64,000 nucleotides of DNA. Origin: Amycolatopsis vastitatis (GTDB lineage: Bacteria > Actinomycetota > Actinomycetes > Mycobacteriales > Pseudonocardiaceae). How positions within the stretch are numbered: the first letter of the stretch is position 1; each line of letters begins with the position of its first letter. Location: NCBI RefSeq assembly GCF_002234595.1, contig NZ_NMUL01000028.1, forward strand, positions 1-64,000. The letters run 5' to 3'. The translations under genes were made by a program, and so were the position numbers. Shown in pieces: positions 52,310 through 60,194 of this stretch. The notes under the pieces were generated by a model, which saw only the letters and a list, made by a program, of their open reading frames with translations, was not told the origin of the DNA and searched no databases.

Positions 52310-53335
52310 TCAGGTGCAGTTGACGCCGGCCTGCTTGTAGTTGTCCTTGTTGACGATCGTGGTCTTCGCGATCGTCTCCGCGGGCAGGGCCTTGCCGTTC
52401 TTCACCTTGTCGACGAGCACCTGGATCGCCGAGCGGCCGACCTCGGCGCCGGAGATGTAGAGCGCGGCCTTGTTGCCGGTGTCCTTGCCGGCGGCCCAGT
52501 CCTTGCAGGTGAGGTACGCGCCGAGCCCGACGCCGATGATGTTGTTCGCCGGCACGCCGGAGTTGGCCAGCGCGGTCACGACGCCGGTCTCGTTCTCGTC
52601 GTTGCAGCCCCAGACGACCCAGTGCTTGACGCCCGGGTTGGAGCCGATCACCGCGCCGGACTTGTTCTGCGCGTCGACCGGGGAGTTGTCGGTGCCGACG
52701 TTGATCACCTGGACGTCCGCGCCCGCGGACTTCGCGAACGCGCTCTTCGCGGCGTTGACGCGGTCGGTGCAGACGGTCAGGTCCTGCTTGTAGGCGCTGA
52801 TGATCTTCGTGTCGGCGGCGGCCCAGCCCGCGGCCTTGAACAGCTTCCCGGCCTCGGTGCCGACCGAGTCGCCCATCTGGCTGCCGTTGAAGCCGACGAA
52901 CGGCGCCTTCGCGCCCGAGCCGTCCTTGATGACGTCATCCGAGGCGATCAGCGGGATGCCGGCGCTCTTGGCCTTGTCGATCACCTGCGGGCCGATGGCC
53001 TGGTCCGGGACGACGATCGCGACGCCGTTGGCGCCCTGCGCGACCGCGGCGTCGAGTTCGGTGATCGCCTTGTTGGCGTCCTGGCCGAGGTTGACGACCT
53101 TCAGCTCGACACCGAGCTCCTTCGCCTTCTCCTGCGCGCCCTGCGCCTGCTCGACGAAGTACTGCTGGTCACCCTGTTTCTGCAGGTAGTACAGGGTGAT
53201 CTTGCCGTTGGACGGCGCCTGCTGCTGCGGTGCCGCAGTGTCCTTGCCGGAGGAGCAGGAGGCCATCAGGACACCGGAAATCAAACAACAACCAACAACG
53301 CTCCAGGTCCGGAACCTGTGCGGGTATGTGGACAT
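52310..53335 (-). CDS. Arabinose-type sugar-binding lipoprotein
   Basis: Periplasmic-binding-protein-type lipoprotein of 341 aa. Signal peptide and lipobox (GVLMASC, C27). Similarity to E. coli AraF is visible in the VKHWVVWGCNDENETGVVTALANSGV and GANGVAIVVPDQAIGPQVIDKAKSAGIPLIASDD blocks, so L-arabinose or a related pentose is the likely ligand. ATG 53335 with GGGAGC upstream is preferred over the frame opening at 53425. It is the first gene of the ABC operon, and the downstream GH105 hydrolase supports a pectin/arabinan role. Confidence 0.9.
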   Translation of the reverse strand: MSTYPHRFRTWSVVGCCLISGVLMASCSSGKDTAAPQQQAPSNGKITLYYLQKQGDQQYFVEQAQGAQEKAKELGVELKVVNLGQDANKAITELDAAVAQGANGVAIVVPDQAIGPQVIDKAKSAGIPLIASDDVIKDGSGAKAPFVGFNGSQMGDSVGTEAGKLFKAAGWAAADTKIISAYKQDLTVCTDRVNAAKSAFAKSAGADVQVINVGTDNSPVDAQNKSGAVIGSNPGVKHWVVWGCNDENETGVVTALANSGVPANNIIGVGLGAYLTCKDWAAGKDTGNKAALYISGAEVGRSAIQVLVDKVKNGKALPAETIAKTTIVNKDNYKQAGVNCT

Positions 53336-53677
53336 CGAGTGCTCCCATGGGGGCCGAGGTCGAGTGGGGCGGGTCGGGTACCGCGAGTGACTCGTATTAC
53401 AAAACACCCGTTCGTGGAGCGTCAAGGCGCTTTGGCCCGGCAGTTAGCGGAGTGAGACCTACTCTCCGTGACATCGTGGGTACGTAAGCGCGGTCAATTA
53501 TCGTATTTTTCTGTCCCTGTCCTGCGTGTTGACCGGTTTTGTCCAGTGGGAATGTTCTGATCGGTGTTGTCGACTGTGGTGCGATTGGTCGAGCGGGTTT
53601 TGTCGATCAGCGGGACGGCGTCCCTGCCCGATTCGCCCGGCTGGCAGGATGGCCGGACCACGTCAGGAGGGGGTCCG
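53336..53677. promoter_or_regulatory. Divergent promoter region, sugar operon and CapA gene
   Basis: 342 bp between divergent genes. AT-richer stretches at about 53391-53402 (TCGTATTACAAAAC) and 53495-53515 (GGTCAATTATCGTATTTTTC), plus CGAGTGACTCG at 53385-53395, a palindrome with 4-bp arms, are candidate promoter/operator parts. No gene is seen here. Confidence 0.4.
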
Positions 53678-54823
53678 ATGACGAAGCACCGCGTCGCCGC
53701 GCTCGCCGGCGTCGCCGTCCTGGCGGCCGCCTGCAGCAGCCCGCCGCAGCAAGGTCCGGCGCCGACGCCGTTCCCGGAAGCGGCGGAATCCTCGTCCGCC
53801 GCCGCGCCCGACGCCTCTGCCGCACCGGATGGGTCGTTCAGCGTCGTCGCCACCGGGGACGTCCTGATCCACCCGGCGCTGACCGAGCAGGCCGAGGCCG
53901 ACGGCCACGGAAAGATCGACTACCGACCACTGCTGGCCGGGATCAAGCCGCTGATCTCCGGCGCCGACCTGGGGATCTGCCACCTCGAGACGCCGCTGGC
54001 GCCGGAAGGTGGGCCCTACAGCGGGTATCCGTCGTTCAGCGCGCCGCCGGAGATCGCCGACGCGATCAAGGACACCGGCTACGACACCTGCTCGACGTCG
54101 TCCAACCACACCATCGACCAGGGCGCCGAGGGCGTCACCCGCACCCTGGCCAAGCTCGACGACGTCGGCGTCAAGCACACCGGCTCGGCGCGGTCGGCCG
54201 CCGAAGCCGCGAAACCGCTCATCCTCGACGTCCACGGCGTCAAGGTCGCGCAGGTGTCCTACGCCTTTGGCTTCAACGGGATCAAGGTGCCGTCCGGCAA
54301 ACCGTGGCTGGCCAACCAGATCGACGTCGACGACGTCCTCGCCGCGGCCCGCAAGGCTCGCGAAGCCGGCGCGCAGGTCGTGATCGCGAGCCTGCACTGG
54401 GGTGTCGAGTACCAGCACGACCCGACGGCGGAACAGCGGTCGCAGGCCAAGAAACTCCTGGCGTCGGACGACATCGACCTGATCGTCGGCCACCACGCCC
54501 ACGTGGTCCAGCCGTTCGAGAAGATCGGCGGCAAGTGGGTGGCCTACGGCCTCGGCAACAGCGTCGCCCGCCACTCCGACCCCCGCGGCGACACGGAGGA
54601 AGGCGCGGCAGCCCGTTTCCGCTTCGTCCGCGACGGCGACCGCTGGAAGGTCGACAAGGCCGAGTACATCCCCACCCTGATCAAGCTGGACGCCCCGATC
54701 CGCCTGATCGACTTGTCGACATCCCCCAAGTCCCCCCAGGTCACCAAGGCCCTTCAGGACACGGACAAGAACATCCTGAGCCTCAACGCGGACAAGTCCG
54801 GCCTGACCCGCCCCGGCAAGTAA
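53678..54823 (+). CDS. CapA family lipoprotein
   Basis: Lipoprotein of 381 aa with lipobox VLAAAC (C19), a Pro/Ser/Ala-rich linker and a CapA/PgsA domain (metallophosphatase-like fold). Family motifs: VATGDVLIHP, NHTIDQGAEGV, LHWGVEYQHDPTAEQ, VGHHAHVVQPFE and YGLGN. Some relatives function in poly-gamma-glutamate synthesis or export, but no pgsBC genes are here. ATG 53678 with AGGAGGGGG is preferred; the frame begins at 53564. It is followed by a repeat-rich spacer. Confidence 0.9.
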   Translation: MTKHRVAALAGVAVLAAACSSPPQQGPAPTPFPEAAESSSAAAPDASAAPDGSFSVVATGDVLIHPALTEQAEADGHGKIDYRPLLAGIKPLISGADLGICHLETPLAPEGGPYSGYPSFSAPPEIADAIKDTGYDTCSTSSNHTIDQGAEGVTRTLAKLDDVGVKHTGSARSAAEAAKPLILDVHGVKVAQVSYAFGFNGIKVPSGKPWLANQIDVDDVLAAARKAREAGAQVVIASLHWGVEYQHDPTAEQRSQAKKLLASDDIDLIVGHHAHVVQPFEKIGGKWVAYGLGNSVARHSDPRGDTEEGAAARFRFVRDGDRWKVDKAEYIPTLIKLDAPIRLIDLSTSPKSPQVTKALQDTDKNILSLNADKSGLTRPGK

Positions 54824-54824
54824 G

Positions 54825-54960
54825 GGTCGACACGCGTGATTGAGAGGTCGACACGCGTGATTGGAGGGTCGACACGGCGGCACCGGACCCGCCGCGGCGT
54901 GTCGACCCTCCAATCACGTGAGTTGGCGTTCTGATCACGTGAGTTGGCGGTTCAATCACG
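54825..54960. repeat. GTCGACACGCGTGATTG / ATCACGTGAGTTGGCG repeat cluster
   Basis: GGTCGACACGCGTGATTG occurs at 54825-54842 and 54846-54863, a shorter copy at 54867-54876, and inverted at 54898-54918. The copies at 54856-54876 and 54898-54918 are 21-bp perfect arms of a hairpin. ATCACGTGAGTTGGCG then repeats directly at 54913-54928 and 54934-54949, with a remnant at 54953-54960. It lies between converging genes and could act as a terminator or be a dispersed intergenic element. Confidence 0.7.
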
Positions 54961-54963
54961 CTC

Positions 54964-55983
54964 TCAGTGGGTGCGGGTGGTGATCAGGCGGGCCAGGGCC
55001 GCCAGTTCGGCGGCCGGGCGGGGGACCGGGTTCGCCGCGGCGAGGTCGCGCAAGGCCTTGGCCAGCAACGCCTCCGCCTGGGCCTGGCTCCACTGACGTC
55101 CGCCCGCGGCCTCCACCAGGGAAGCCGCGCGGGCCAGCGACGCTTCGTCGAGGGGCTCCCGCCGGGCGTAGAGCGTGGCCAGGTCCGCGCCCGCGTCCGT
55201 GCCCGAACACAGCGCCGTCACCACCGGCAGCGACTTCTTGCGGTTCTGCAGGTCCGAGTACACCGGCTTGCCGGTGACGGCCGGGTCGCCCCAGATGCCG
55301 AGCAGGTCGTCGACGTGCTGGAACGCCAGCCCGACCGACCGCCCGAACGCGCCGAAGCGGTCCGCCTCGCGCTGCCCGGACGTCGCTCCGAGCGTGCACG
55401 CCGCGCCCAGCAGGGCCGCCGTCTTGCCCTCCGCCATCCGGGCGCACTCGCCGGGGGTGACGTCGTCGCGCTGCTCGAAGTCCAGGTCCGCGGCCTGTCC
55501 CTCGAGCAGGGCCAGCACCGCGGACGACAGCAGCCGCGCGTTCGGCGCCCCGCCCGGCGCCAGCACCTCGAACGCCAGGCTCAGCAACGCGTCCCCGGCG
55601 AGCACCGCCGGCCCGGTGCCGAACACCGTCCACGCCGTCGCGCGGTGCCGCCGGGTCGTGTCGCCGTCCATGACGTCGTCGTGCAGCAGCGAGAAGTTGT
55701 GCACCAGCTCGATCGCGACGGCGGCGGGAACGGCGTCCGCGGGGTCGCCGCCCGCGGCTTCCGCGCACAACAGCACCAGGGCCGGCCGCAACGCCTTGCC
55801 GCCGTCGGCCGACGACGGCCGCCCGTGGGCGTCCGCCCAGCCGAAGTGGTAGGCGGCGATCCGCCGCATCGCCTCGGGCAGCCGCTCGACGGCGGTGTGC
55901 AGCGCCGGGTCGACCAAACCGCGGCTCCAGGCGAGGACATCGGCGAGGGGCCGGGCCGCGGTGCGCGTGTTCATGGTCGTCAT
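54964..55983 (-). CDS. Polyprenyl (isoprenyl) diphosphate synthase, likely encapsulin cargo
   Basis: Trans-isoprenyl diphosphate synthase of 339 aa. First Asp-rich motif DDVMD (102-106), second motif DDLLGIWGD (225-233), with GGKALRPALVLL, EGKTAALLGAACTLGA and DLQNRKKSLPVVTAL. It makes a linear prenyl diphosphate from IPP and an allylic starter. The ATG at 55983 overlaps the shell gene stop by 4 bp. It lacks the long disordered N-terminal arm usual for encapsulated cargo; the small ORF at 57365-57541 may supply that function. Last gene of the encapsulin operon. Confidence 0.88.
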   Translation of the reverse strand: MTTMNTRTAARPLADVLAWSRGLVDPALHTAVERLPEAMRRIAAYHFGWADAHGRPSSADGGKALRPALVLLCAEAAGGDPADAVPAAVAIELVHNFSLLHDDVMDGDTTRRHRATAWTVFGTGPAVLAGDALLSLAFEVLAPGGAPNARLLSSAVLALLEGQAADLDFEQRDDVTPGECARMAEGKTAALLGAACTLGATSGQREADRFGAFGRSVGLAFQHVDDLLGIWGDPAVTGKPVYSDLQNRKKSLPVVTALCSGTDAGADLATLYARREPLDEASLARAASLVEAAGGRQWSQAQAEALLAKALRDLAAANPVPRPAAELAALARLITTRTH

Positions 55984-57368
55984 GAGCGGCCGATCTCGAC
56001 GTCGTCGAGCACCCCGAGCGCGTCCGGGACGAGGACGGCGGCGGAGTGGTACGCGCTGACCAGGTACGAGGTCACCGCGCGTTCGTCGGTGTGCATGAAG
56101 CGGACGTTCAGCCCCGGCTGGTATTCGTCGGGCAGCGCTTTCGGGCGCAGGCCGATGACCCCGGCGTCGTCTTCGCCGGTCCGCATGGCCAGGATCGACG
56201 TCGTTCCCGAAGCGCTGACCGGGATTTTGTCGCACGGCAGGATCGGCACCCCGCGCCAGGCGGCGACGCGCTTGCCGTCCAGCACGGTGGGAGCGGGATA
56301 CACCCGCCGGGCGGTGCACTCCCGGCCGAACGCCGCGATCGCGCGCGGGTGGGCGAGGAAGAACCGCGTCTTTCGGCGGCGGCTGAGCAGGTCGTCCAGG
56401 TCGAGCGGGGTCGGCGGCCCGGTGCGGGTGGTCAGCCGGTGCTTGAGGTCGGCGTTGTGCAGCAGCCCGAACTCGGTGTTGTTGACCAGCTCGTGTTCCT
56501 GGCGTTCCCGCAGTGCTTCCACGGTCAGCCGCAGCTGCTGTTCGAGCTGGTTCATCGGCTGGTTGTAGAGGTCGGTGACGCGGTTGTGCACCCGCAGCAC
56601 AGTCTGCGCGACGGCCAGGTCGTACTCGCGCGGCGAAGGGTCGTAGTCGACGTAGGTGCCGGGCAGGAGCGGTTCCCCGTCGTGCCCGGCTGCCAGGTCG
56701 ACGCTCGCCTCGCCGGCTTTGTTCTGCGGTTTCCGCGGCCGCGTCAGCGCTTCCGCGACGTGGGTGCGAAGCGCTTCGGACCGGCCGTTGAGGCGGGCGT
56801 AGGCCGCGGCGGGCAGCACCAGCGCGACGACGCGGGTGGCGGCCCGTGCGGTGAACGCCCAGGTGCCGGTGTCGCCGCCGAGGAGTTCCTCGCCGAAGTG
56901 GTCGCCGTCGGTGGCGGTGCCGAGGAGGACCTCGTCGCCGTACTCGCCGGTGCCGTGGCGGGTGACCTTGCCGTGGGCGATGAGCACCAGCGTGTCCAGC
57001 GGCGTGCCCTCGGTGAAGAGTGTCGCGCCGGGTTCGTATTCGCGTTGTTCGAAGGCGCCGGCCAACGCGCTCAGCGCCTGCTGGTCGCCGAAATCGCGGA
57101 GCAGGGCGAGTTCGGTGAGCTCGGCGGGCACGACCTGCACCCGGGCGCCGGTGTTGTAGAAGCTCACCTTGCCGTCGCCCACGGTGTAGGTCAGGCGCCG
57201 GTTGACCCGGTAGCTGCCGGCCGGGACGTCGACCCACGGGAGTTGCGCCAGCAGCCAGCGGGTGGTGATGCCGCGCATCTGCGGCAGCGACTTGGTCGTC
57301 GTGGTCAGCGTCCGCGCCGCTCTGACGCTCAGCGACAGCTGCACGGCCGTTTCTTCGGTGACTGTCAA
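55980..57368 (-). CDS. Family 2B encapsulin shell protein (second type, 462 aa)
   Basis: HK97-fold encapsulin with an inserted cyclic-nucleotide-binding domain, previously often annotated as 'CRP-like' protein. The N-terminal arm and SLSVRAARTLTTTTKSLPQMRGITTRWLLAQLPWV, the cNMP domain with DGDHFGEELLGGD, and the C-terminal PDEYQPGLNVRFMHTDERAVTSYLVSAYHSAAVLVPDAL are shared with the other shell gene at 57541-58956. TTG 57368 overlaps the small ORF stop (TTGA). The copies are clearly different proteins, so a mixed shell is likely. Confidence 0.85.
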   Translation of the reverse strand: MTVTEETAVQLSLSVRAARTLTTTTKSLPQMRGITTRWLLAQLPWVDVPAGSYRVNRRLTYTVGDGKVSFYNTGARVQVVPAELTELALLRDFGDQQALSALAGAFEQREYEPGATLFTEGTPLDTLVLIAHGKVTRHGTGEYGDEVLLGTATDGDHFGEELLGGDTGTWAFTARAATRVVALVLPAAAYARLNGRSEALRTHVAEALTRPRKPQNKAGEASVDLAAGHDGEPLLPGTYVDYDPSPREYDLAVAQTVLRVHNRVTDLYNQPMNQLEQQLRLTVEALRERQEHELVNNTEFGLLHNADLKHRLTTRTGPPTPLDLDDLLSRRRKTRFFLAHPRAIAAFGRECTARRVYPAPTVLDGKRVAAWRGVPILPCDKIPVSASGTTSILAMRTGEDDAGVIGLRPKALPDEYQPGLNVRFMHTDERAVTSYLVSAYHSAAVLVPDALGVLDDVEIGRS

Positions 57369-57541
57369 GGTTTCACGCGCCGATCGGGTTCGGGGGCTTC
57401 GGGCGGACGGGTGCCCGCGGGCCGCGGCACGACCCGGGCGGCGGCCGTGCCGAGCCCGGTCGGCCCGAAGGCGGACGGCGGTAACGCGGGCGGGCGCCCG
57501 GGCGCGTCCGGCTTGCGAGGCGGAGTCGCGGGCTCGGGCAT
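57365..57541 (-). CDS. 58-codon Pro/Ala-rich peptide, possible stand-alone cargo-loading segment
   Basis: A 58-aa reading frame set exactly between two shell genes: its ATG (57541) shares one base with the stop of the first shell gene (TGATG), and its stop overlaps the start of the second (TTGA). GGGAGGAG is upstream. It is about a third Pro, with no predicted fold, and holds LPPSAFGPTGLGTAAAR. From memory, the disordered N-terminal arms of family 2B cargo enzymes contain a similar (A/S)xGPTGLGTxAxR stretch that docks them into the shell. It may be a cargo-loading segment encoded separately from the cargo enzyme. Confidence 0.6.
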   Translation of the reverse strand: MPEPATPPRKPDAPGRPPALPPSAFGPTGLGTAAARVVPRPAGTRPPEAPEPDRRVKP

Positions 57542-58956
57542 CACTCCTCCCGGCCGAGTTCGGCGGCTTCCAGGACGGCGAGGGCGTCGGGCACCAGCAC
57601 CGCGGCGGAGTAGTAGGCGGAGACGAGGTAGGAGATGACGGCCTGCTCGTTGATGCCCATGAACCGCACGTTCAGCCCCGGCTGGTACTCGTCCGGCAGC
57701 CCGGTCTGGTGCAGCCCGACCACGCCCTGGGCCTCTTCGCCGGTGCGCATCAGCAGGACCGAGCTGGTGCGGGTCTCGGTGACGGGGATCTTGTTGCAGG
57801 GCAGGATCGGCACCCCGCGCCACGCCGGGACGTGGTGCCCGCCGAGGTCGACGGCGTCGGGGTAGACGCCGGCCTTCGTGCATTCGCGGCCGAACGCGGC
57901 GATCGTCTTGGGGTGGGCGAGGAAGAACCCGGGGTCCTTCCACACGAGCGAGAGCAGCTCGTCGAGGTCGTCCGGGGTCGGGGGACCGGTGCGGGTGGGG
58001 ATCCGCTGCGCGAAGTCGGCGTTGTGCAGCAGGCCGAAGTCCGCGTTGTTGATCAGCTCGTGTTCCTGGCGTTCCCGCAACGCCTCCACGGTCAGCCGCA
58101 GCTGCTGCTCGATCTGGTTCATCGGCTGGTTGTAGAGGTCGGCGACGCGCGAATGGACCCGAAGGACCGTCTGCGCCACGGACAGCTCGTACTCCCGCGG
58201 CCTGGCTTCGTAGTCGACGAACGTGCCCGGCAGCACCGGTTCCCCGTCGTGCCCCGACGCCAGGGAGATCTCGGCCTCGCCTTGGTCGTTGCTGGGCGCC
58301 TCACCCTGCGCCACGTAGCCGTCGAGGTGCGCCCGCAGCGTTTCCGAACGGGCCAGGACGTCCTCGAACGCCTGGCGGGGCAGGGAAAGCACGGTGCAGG
58401 CGGTGACGGCCTTGGCGGTGAACTCCCAGATCCCGTCCCCGCTGACGAGCGCGTGCTCCCCGAAGTGGTCGCCGTCGGCGAGCGTGCCCAGCACGACCTG
58501 GTCGCCGTAGGCGCCGGTGCCGATCTTGCTGATCTTGCCGTGGGCGAGGAGGAACACCTGGTCGGCCTGGCTCCCGAACTCCACCAGGGCGTCGCCCGGC
58601 TCGAATTCGTGCTGGGTGAACCGGTCGGCCAGTTCGGTGAGGACCTCTTCGTCGTCGAACCCCCGCAACGGCGCCAGTTCGCCCAGTTCCGGCGGGATGA
58701 CCCGGACCTGCGAGCCGGTCGTGGTGAACGTGACCCGGCCGTCGCCGACCGCGTAGCTCAGCCGCCGGTTCACCCGGTACGCGCCGCCGGAGACCTCCAC
58801 CCAGGGCAGCAGCTTCAGCAGCCACCGGGAGGAGATGCCCTGCATCTGCGGAACCGACTTCGTCGTCGTCGCCAGTGTCCGGGCCGCGGCCCGGCTCAGG
58901 CTCGACAGCGTCTGCTCGTCCGCGTTCACGGAATCCACCGGGTCGGTGACAGTCAC
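57541..58956 (-). CDS. Family 2B encapsulin shell protein (first type, 471 aa)
   Basis: First gene of the nanocompartment operon. HK97-fold shell protein with a cNMP domain (HGKISKIGTGAYGDQ, DGDHFGEHALVSGDG, FTAKAVTACTVLSLPRQAF) inserted in the shell fold. The C-terminal half has YNQPMNQIEQQLRLTVEALRERQEHELINNADFGLLHNADFAQRIPTRTGPPTPDDLDELLS and AWRGVPILPCNKIPVTETRTSSVLLMRTGEE. GTG 58956 gives MTVTDPVDSVN, aligning with the other shell protein's MTVTEETA; ATG 59013 opens the frame. No lipid anchor or TM segment is seen. Confidence 0.87.
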   Translation of the reverse strand: MTVTDPVDSVNADEQTLSSLSRAAARTLATTTKSVPQMQGISSRWLLKLLPWVEVSGGAYRVNRRLSYAVGDGRVTFTTTGSQVRVIPPELGELAPLRGFDDEEVLTELADRFTQHEFEPGDALVEFGSQADQVFLLAHGKISKIGTGAYGDQVVLGTLADGDHFGEHALVSGDGIWEFTAKAVTACTVLSLPRQAFEDVLARSETLRAHLDGYVAQGEAPSNDQGEAEISLASGHDGEPVLPGTFVDYEARPREYELSVAQTVLRVHSRVADLYNQPMNQIEQQLRLTVEALRERQEHELINNADFGLLHNADFAQRIPTRTGPPTPDDLDELLSLVWKDPGFFLAHPKTIAAFGRECTKAGVYPDAVDLGGHHVPAWRGVPILPCNKIPVTETRTSSVLLMRTGEEAQGVVGLHQTGLPDEYQPGLNVRFMGINEQAVISYLVSAYYSAAVLVPDALAVLEAAELGREE

Positions 58957-59420
58957 AGCGAGAACCACCCATTCATTCGCGTCGGCACGCGCCCCCTCGG
59001 GCACGCCGGTCATGAGCTGCTATTTCTTGCTATTCGCGGATTTCGCAACCCCTCGAAATCAACATAGCAACCGCGTTCGGTGGCACAAGAACACGATCGG
59101 GTCATGGCGATGATCACCGGTTCGTTATTGATCATTTGGCCGTGTGCCGGAAAGAAGTGGTCACCGCGTGTTGACGGCTGTCACCCGGTCGGGACGATCG
59201 CGGCTCGGCGCGGCCTTCCCCGGTCGCAGGGAGAACGCCGGGAGTGGTCGTGATGCGCGGAACTGCGCCGAACCGGCGATTCGCGGGGCGGGGATACGGC
59301 CACCCGGATGAATTCCGCAATTGCGGTTGTCCGCCCGGAAACGGGTCGCTAACTTGGCGGTTCCCGGTGGCGTAATGCGCCGGACGGCACTTCCCGCGCC
59401 CCGCGGGTGAAAGGACCTGG
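58957..59420. promoter_or_regulatory. Divergent promoter region of encapsulin operon
   Basis: 464 bp without a gene, AT-richer at 59015-59140. TGCTATT occurs at 59018-59024 and 59028-59034, with the inverted form ATAGCAA at 59064-59070. A second pair, ATGATCA (59110-59116) and TGATCAT (59129-59135), is an inverted repeat around 12 bp. The first set is nearer the encapsulin start; the second could serve the DUF4239 gene or be shared. Confidence 0.5.
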
Positions 59421-60194
59421 ATGAACATCTTCGTGGCCGGCGGTCTGTGGGTGGCCGGCGCGGCACTGGCCGGTGGCGGGATCGCCTACCTGGTCCGCAG
59501 ACTCGGCGGCGGTGGGGACGGCGAAGGCAGGCCCGCCAACAACGACGCGGCGGGCCAGGTGTTCACCATCGTCGGCGGGCTGCACGCGGTCCTGGTCGCG
59601 TTCGTGCTCATCTCGCTCTACGACTCGGTGAGCGCCGCGAGCCAGGACGCGCGGACCGAAGCCGACAGCCTGGTCGCGGCCACCTGGGCGGCCGACGCGC
59701 TGCCGGCGGAGACCAAGGACCGGGTGCACCAGCTCGCCGTCGCCTATGCGCGGACGGTCGAGGACCAGGAGTGGCCGCGCCTGGCCGACGGCGGCGAGGT
59801 GCCCGCCACGGGCTGGCGGCAGCTCGACCAGATGCGCCAGGCGGTGGCGGCCGCGCCGACCGACGGTGACTGGCAGATCGACCGCAAGACCGAAGCGAGC
59901 AACCAGCTCTGGGCGGTCTACCAGGCCCGCCAGCAGCGGCTGGCGGACTCCGGCGACGGCGGGGTCGGCGCGGTCGTCTGGTTCGCGCTGATCCTCGGCA
60001 GCCTGATCACCGCGATCCTGCTGCCCAACCTCTTCGGCGGCACCCGGCTCGCCGCGCACGTCATCATCGTGTCCACGCTGGCCGGCACGATCACGTTGCT
60101 GCTGTTCGCCATCCACGAGCTGCAGAACCCGTTCAGCGGCGGCGCAAAAGTGCCGCCCGAGGCGTTCACCTCGGCGCTGGAAAGGCTGGCTTGA
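59421..60194 (+). CDS. DUF4239 (bestrophin-like) membrane protein
   Basis: Protein of 257 aa with four membrane helices: one at the N-terminus (FVAGGLWVAGAALAGGGIAYLV), one after a short Gly-rich segment (GLHAVLVAFVLISLYDSV) and two near the C-terminus (GAVVWFALILGSLITAILLPNLF and AAHVIIVSTLAGTITLLLFAIH). The helical middle part with EADSLVAATWAADALP is characteristic of DUF4239 proteins, distantly related to bestrophin anion channels. ATG 59421 is preceded by AAAGGACC. The next gene is coupled by a 4-bp overlap. Confidence 0.8.
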   Translation: MNIFVAGGLWVAGAALAGGGIAYLVRRLGGGGDGEGRPANNDAAGQVFTIVGGLHAVLVAFVLISLYDSVSAASQDARTEADSLVAATWAADALPAETKDRVHQLAVAYARTVEDQEWPRLADGGEVPATGWRQLDQMRQAVAAAPTDGDWQIDRKTEASNQLWAVYQARQQRLADSGDGGVGAVVWFALILGSLITAILLPNLFGGTRLAAHVIIVSTLAGTITLLLFAIHELQNPFSGGAKVPPEAFTSALERLA

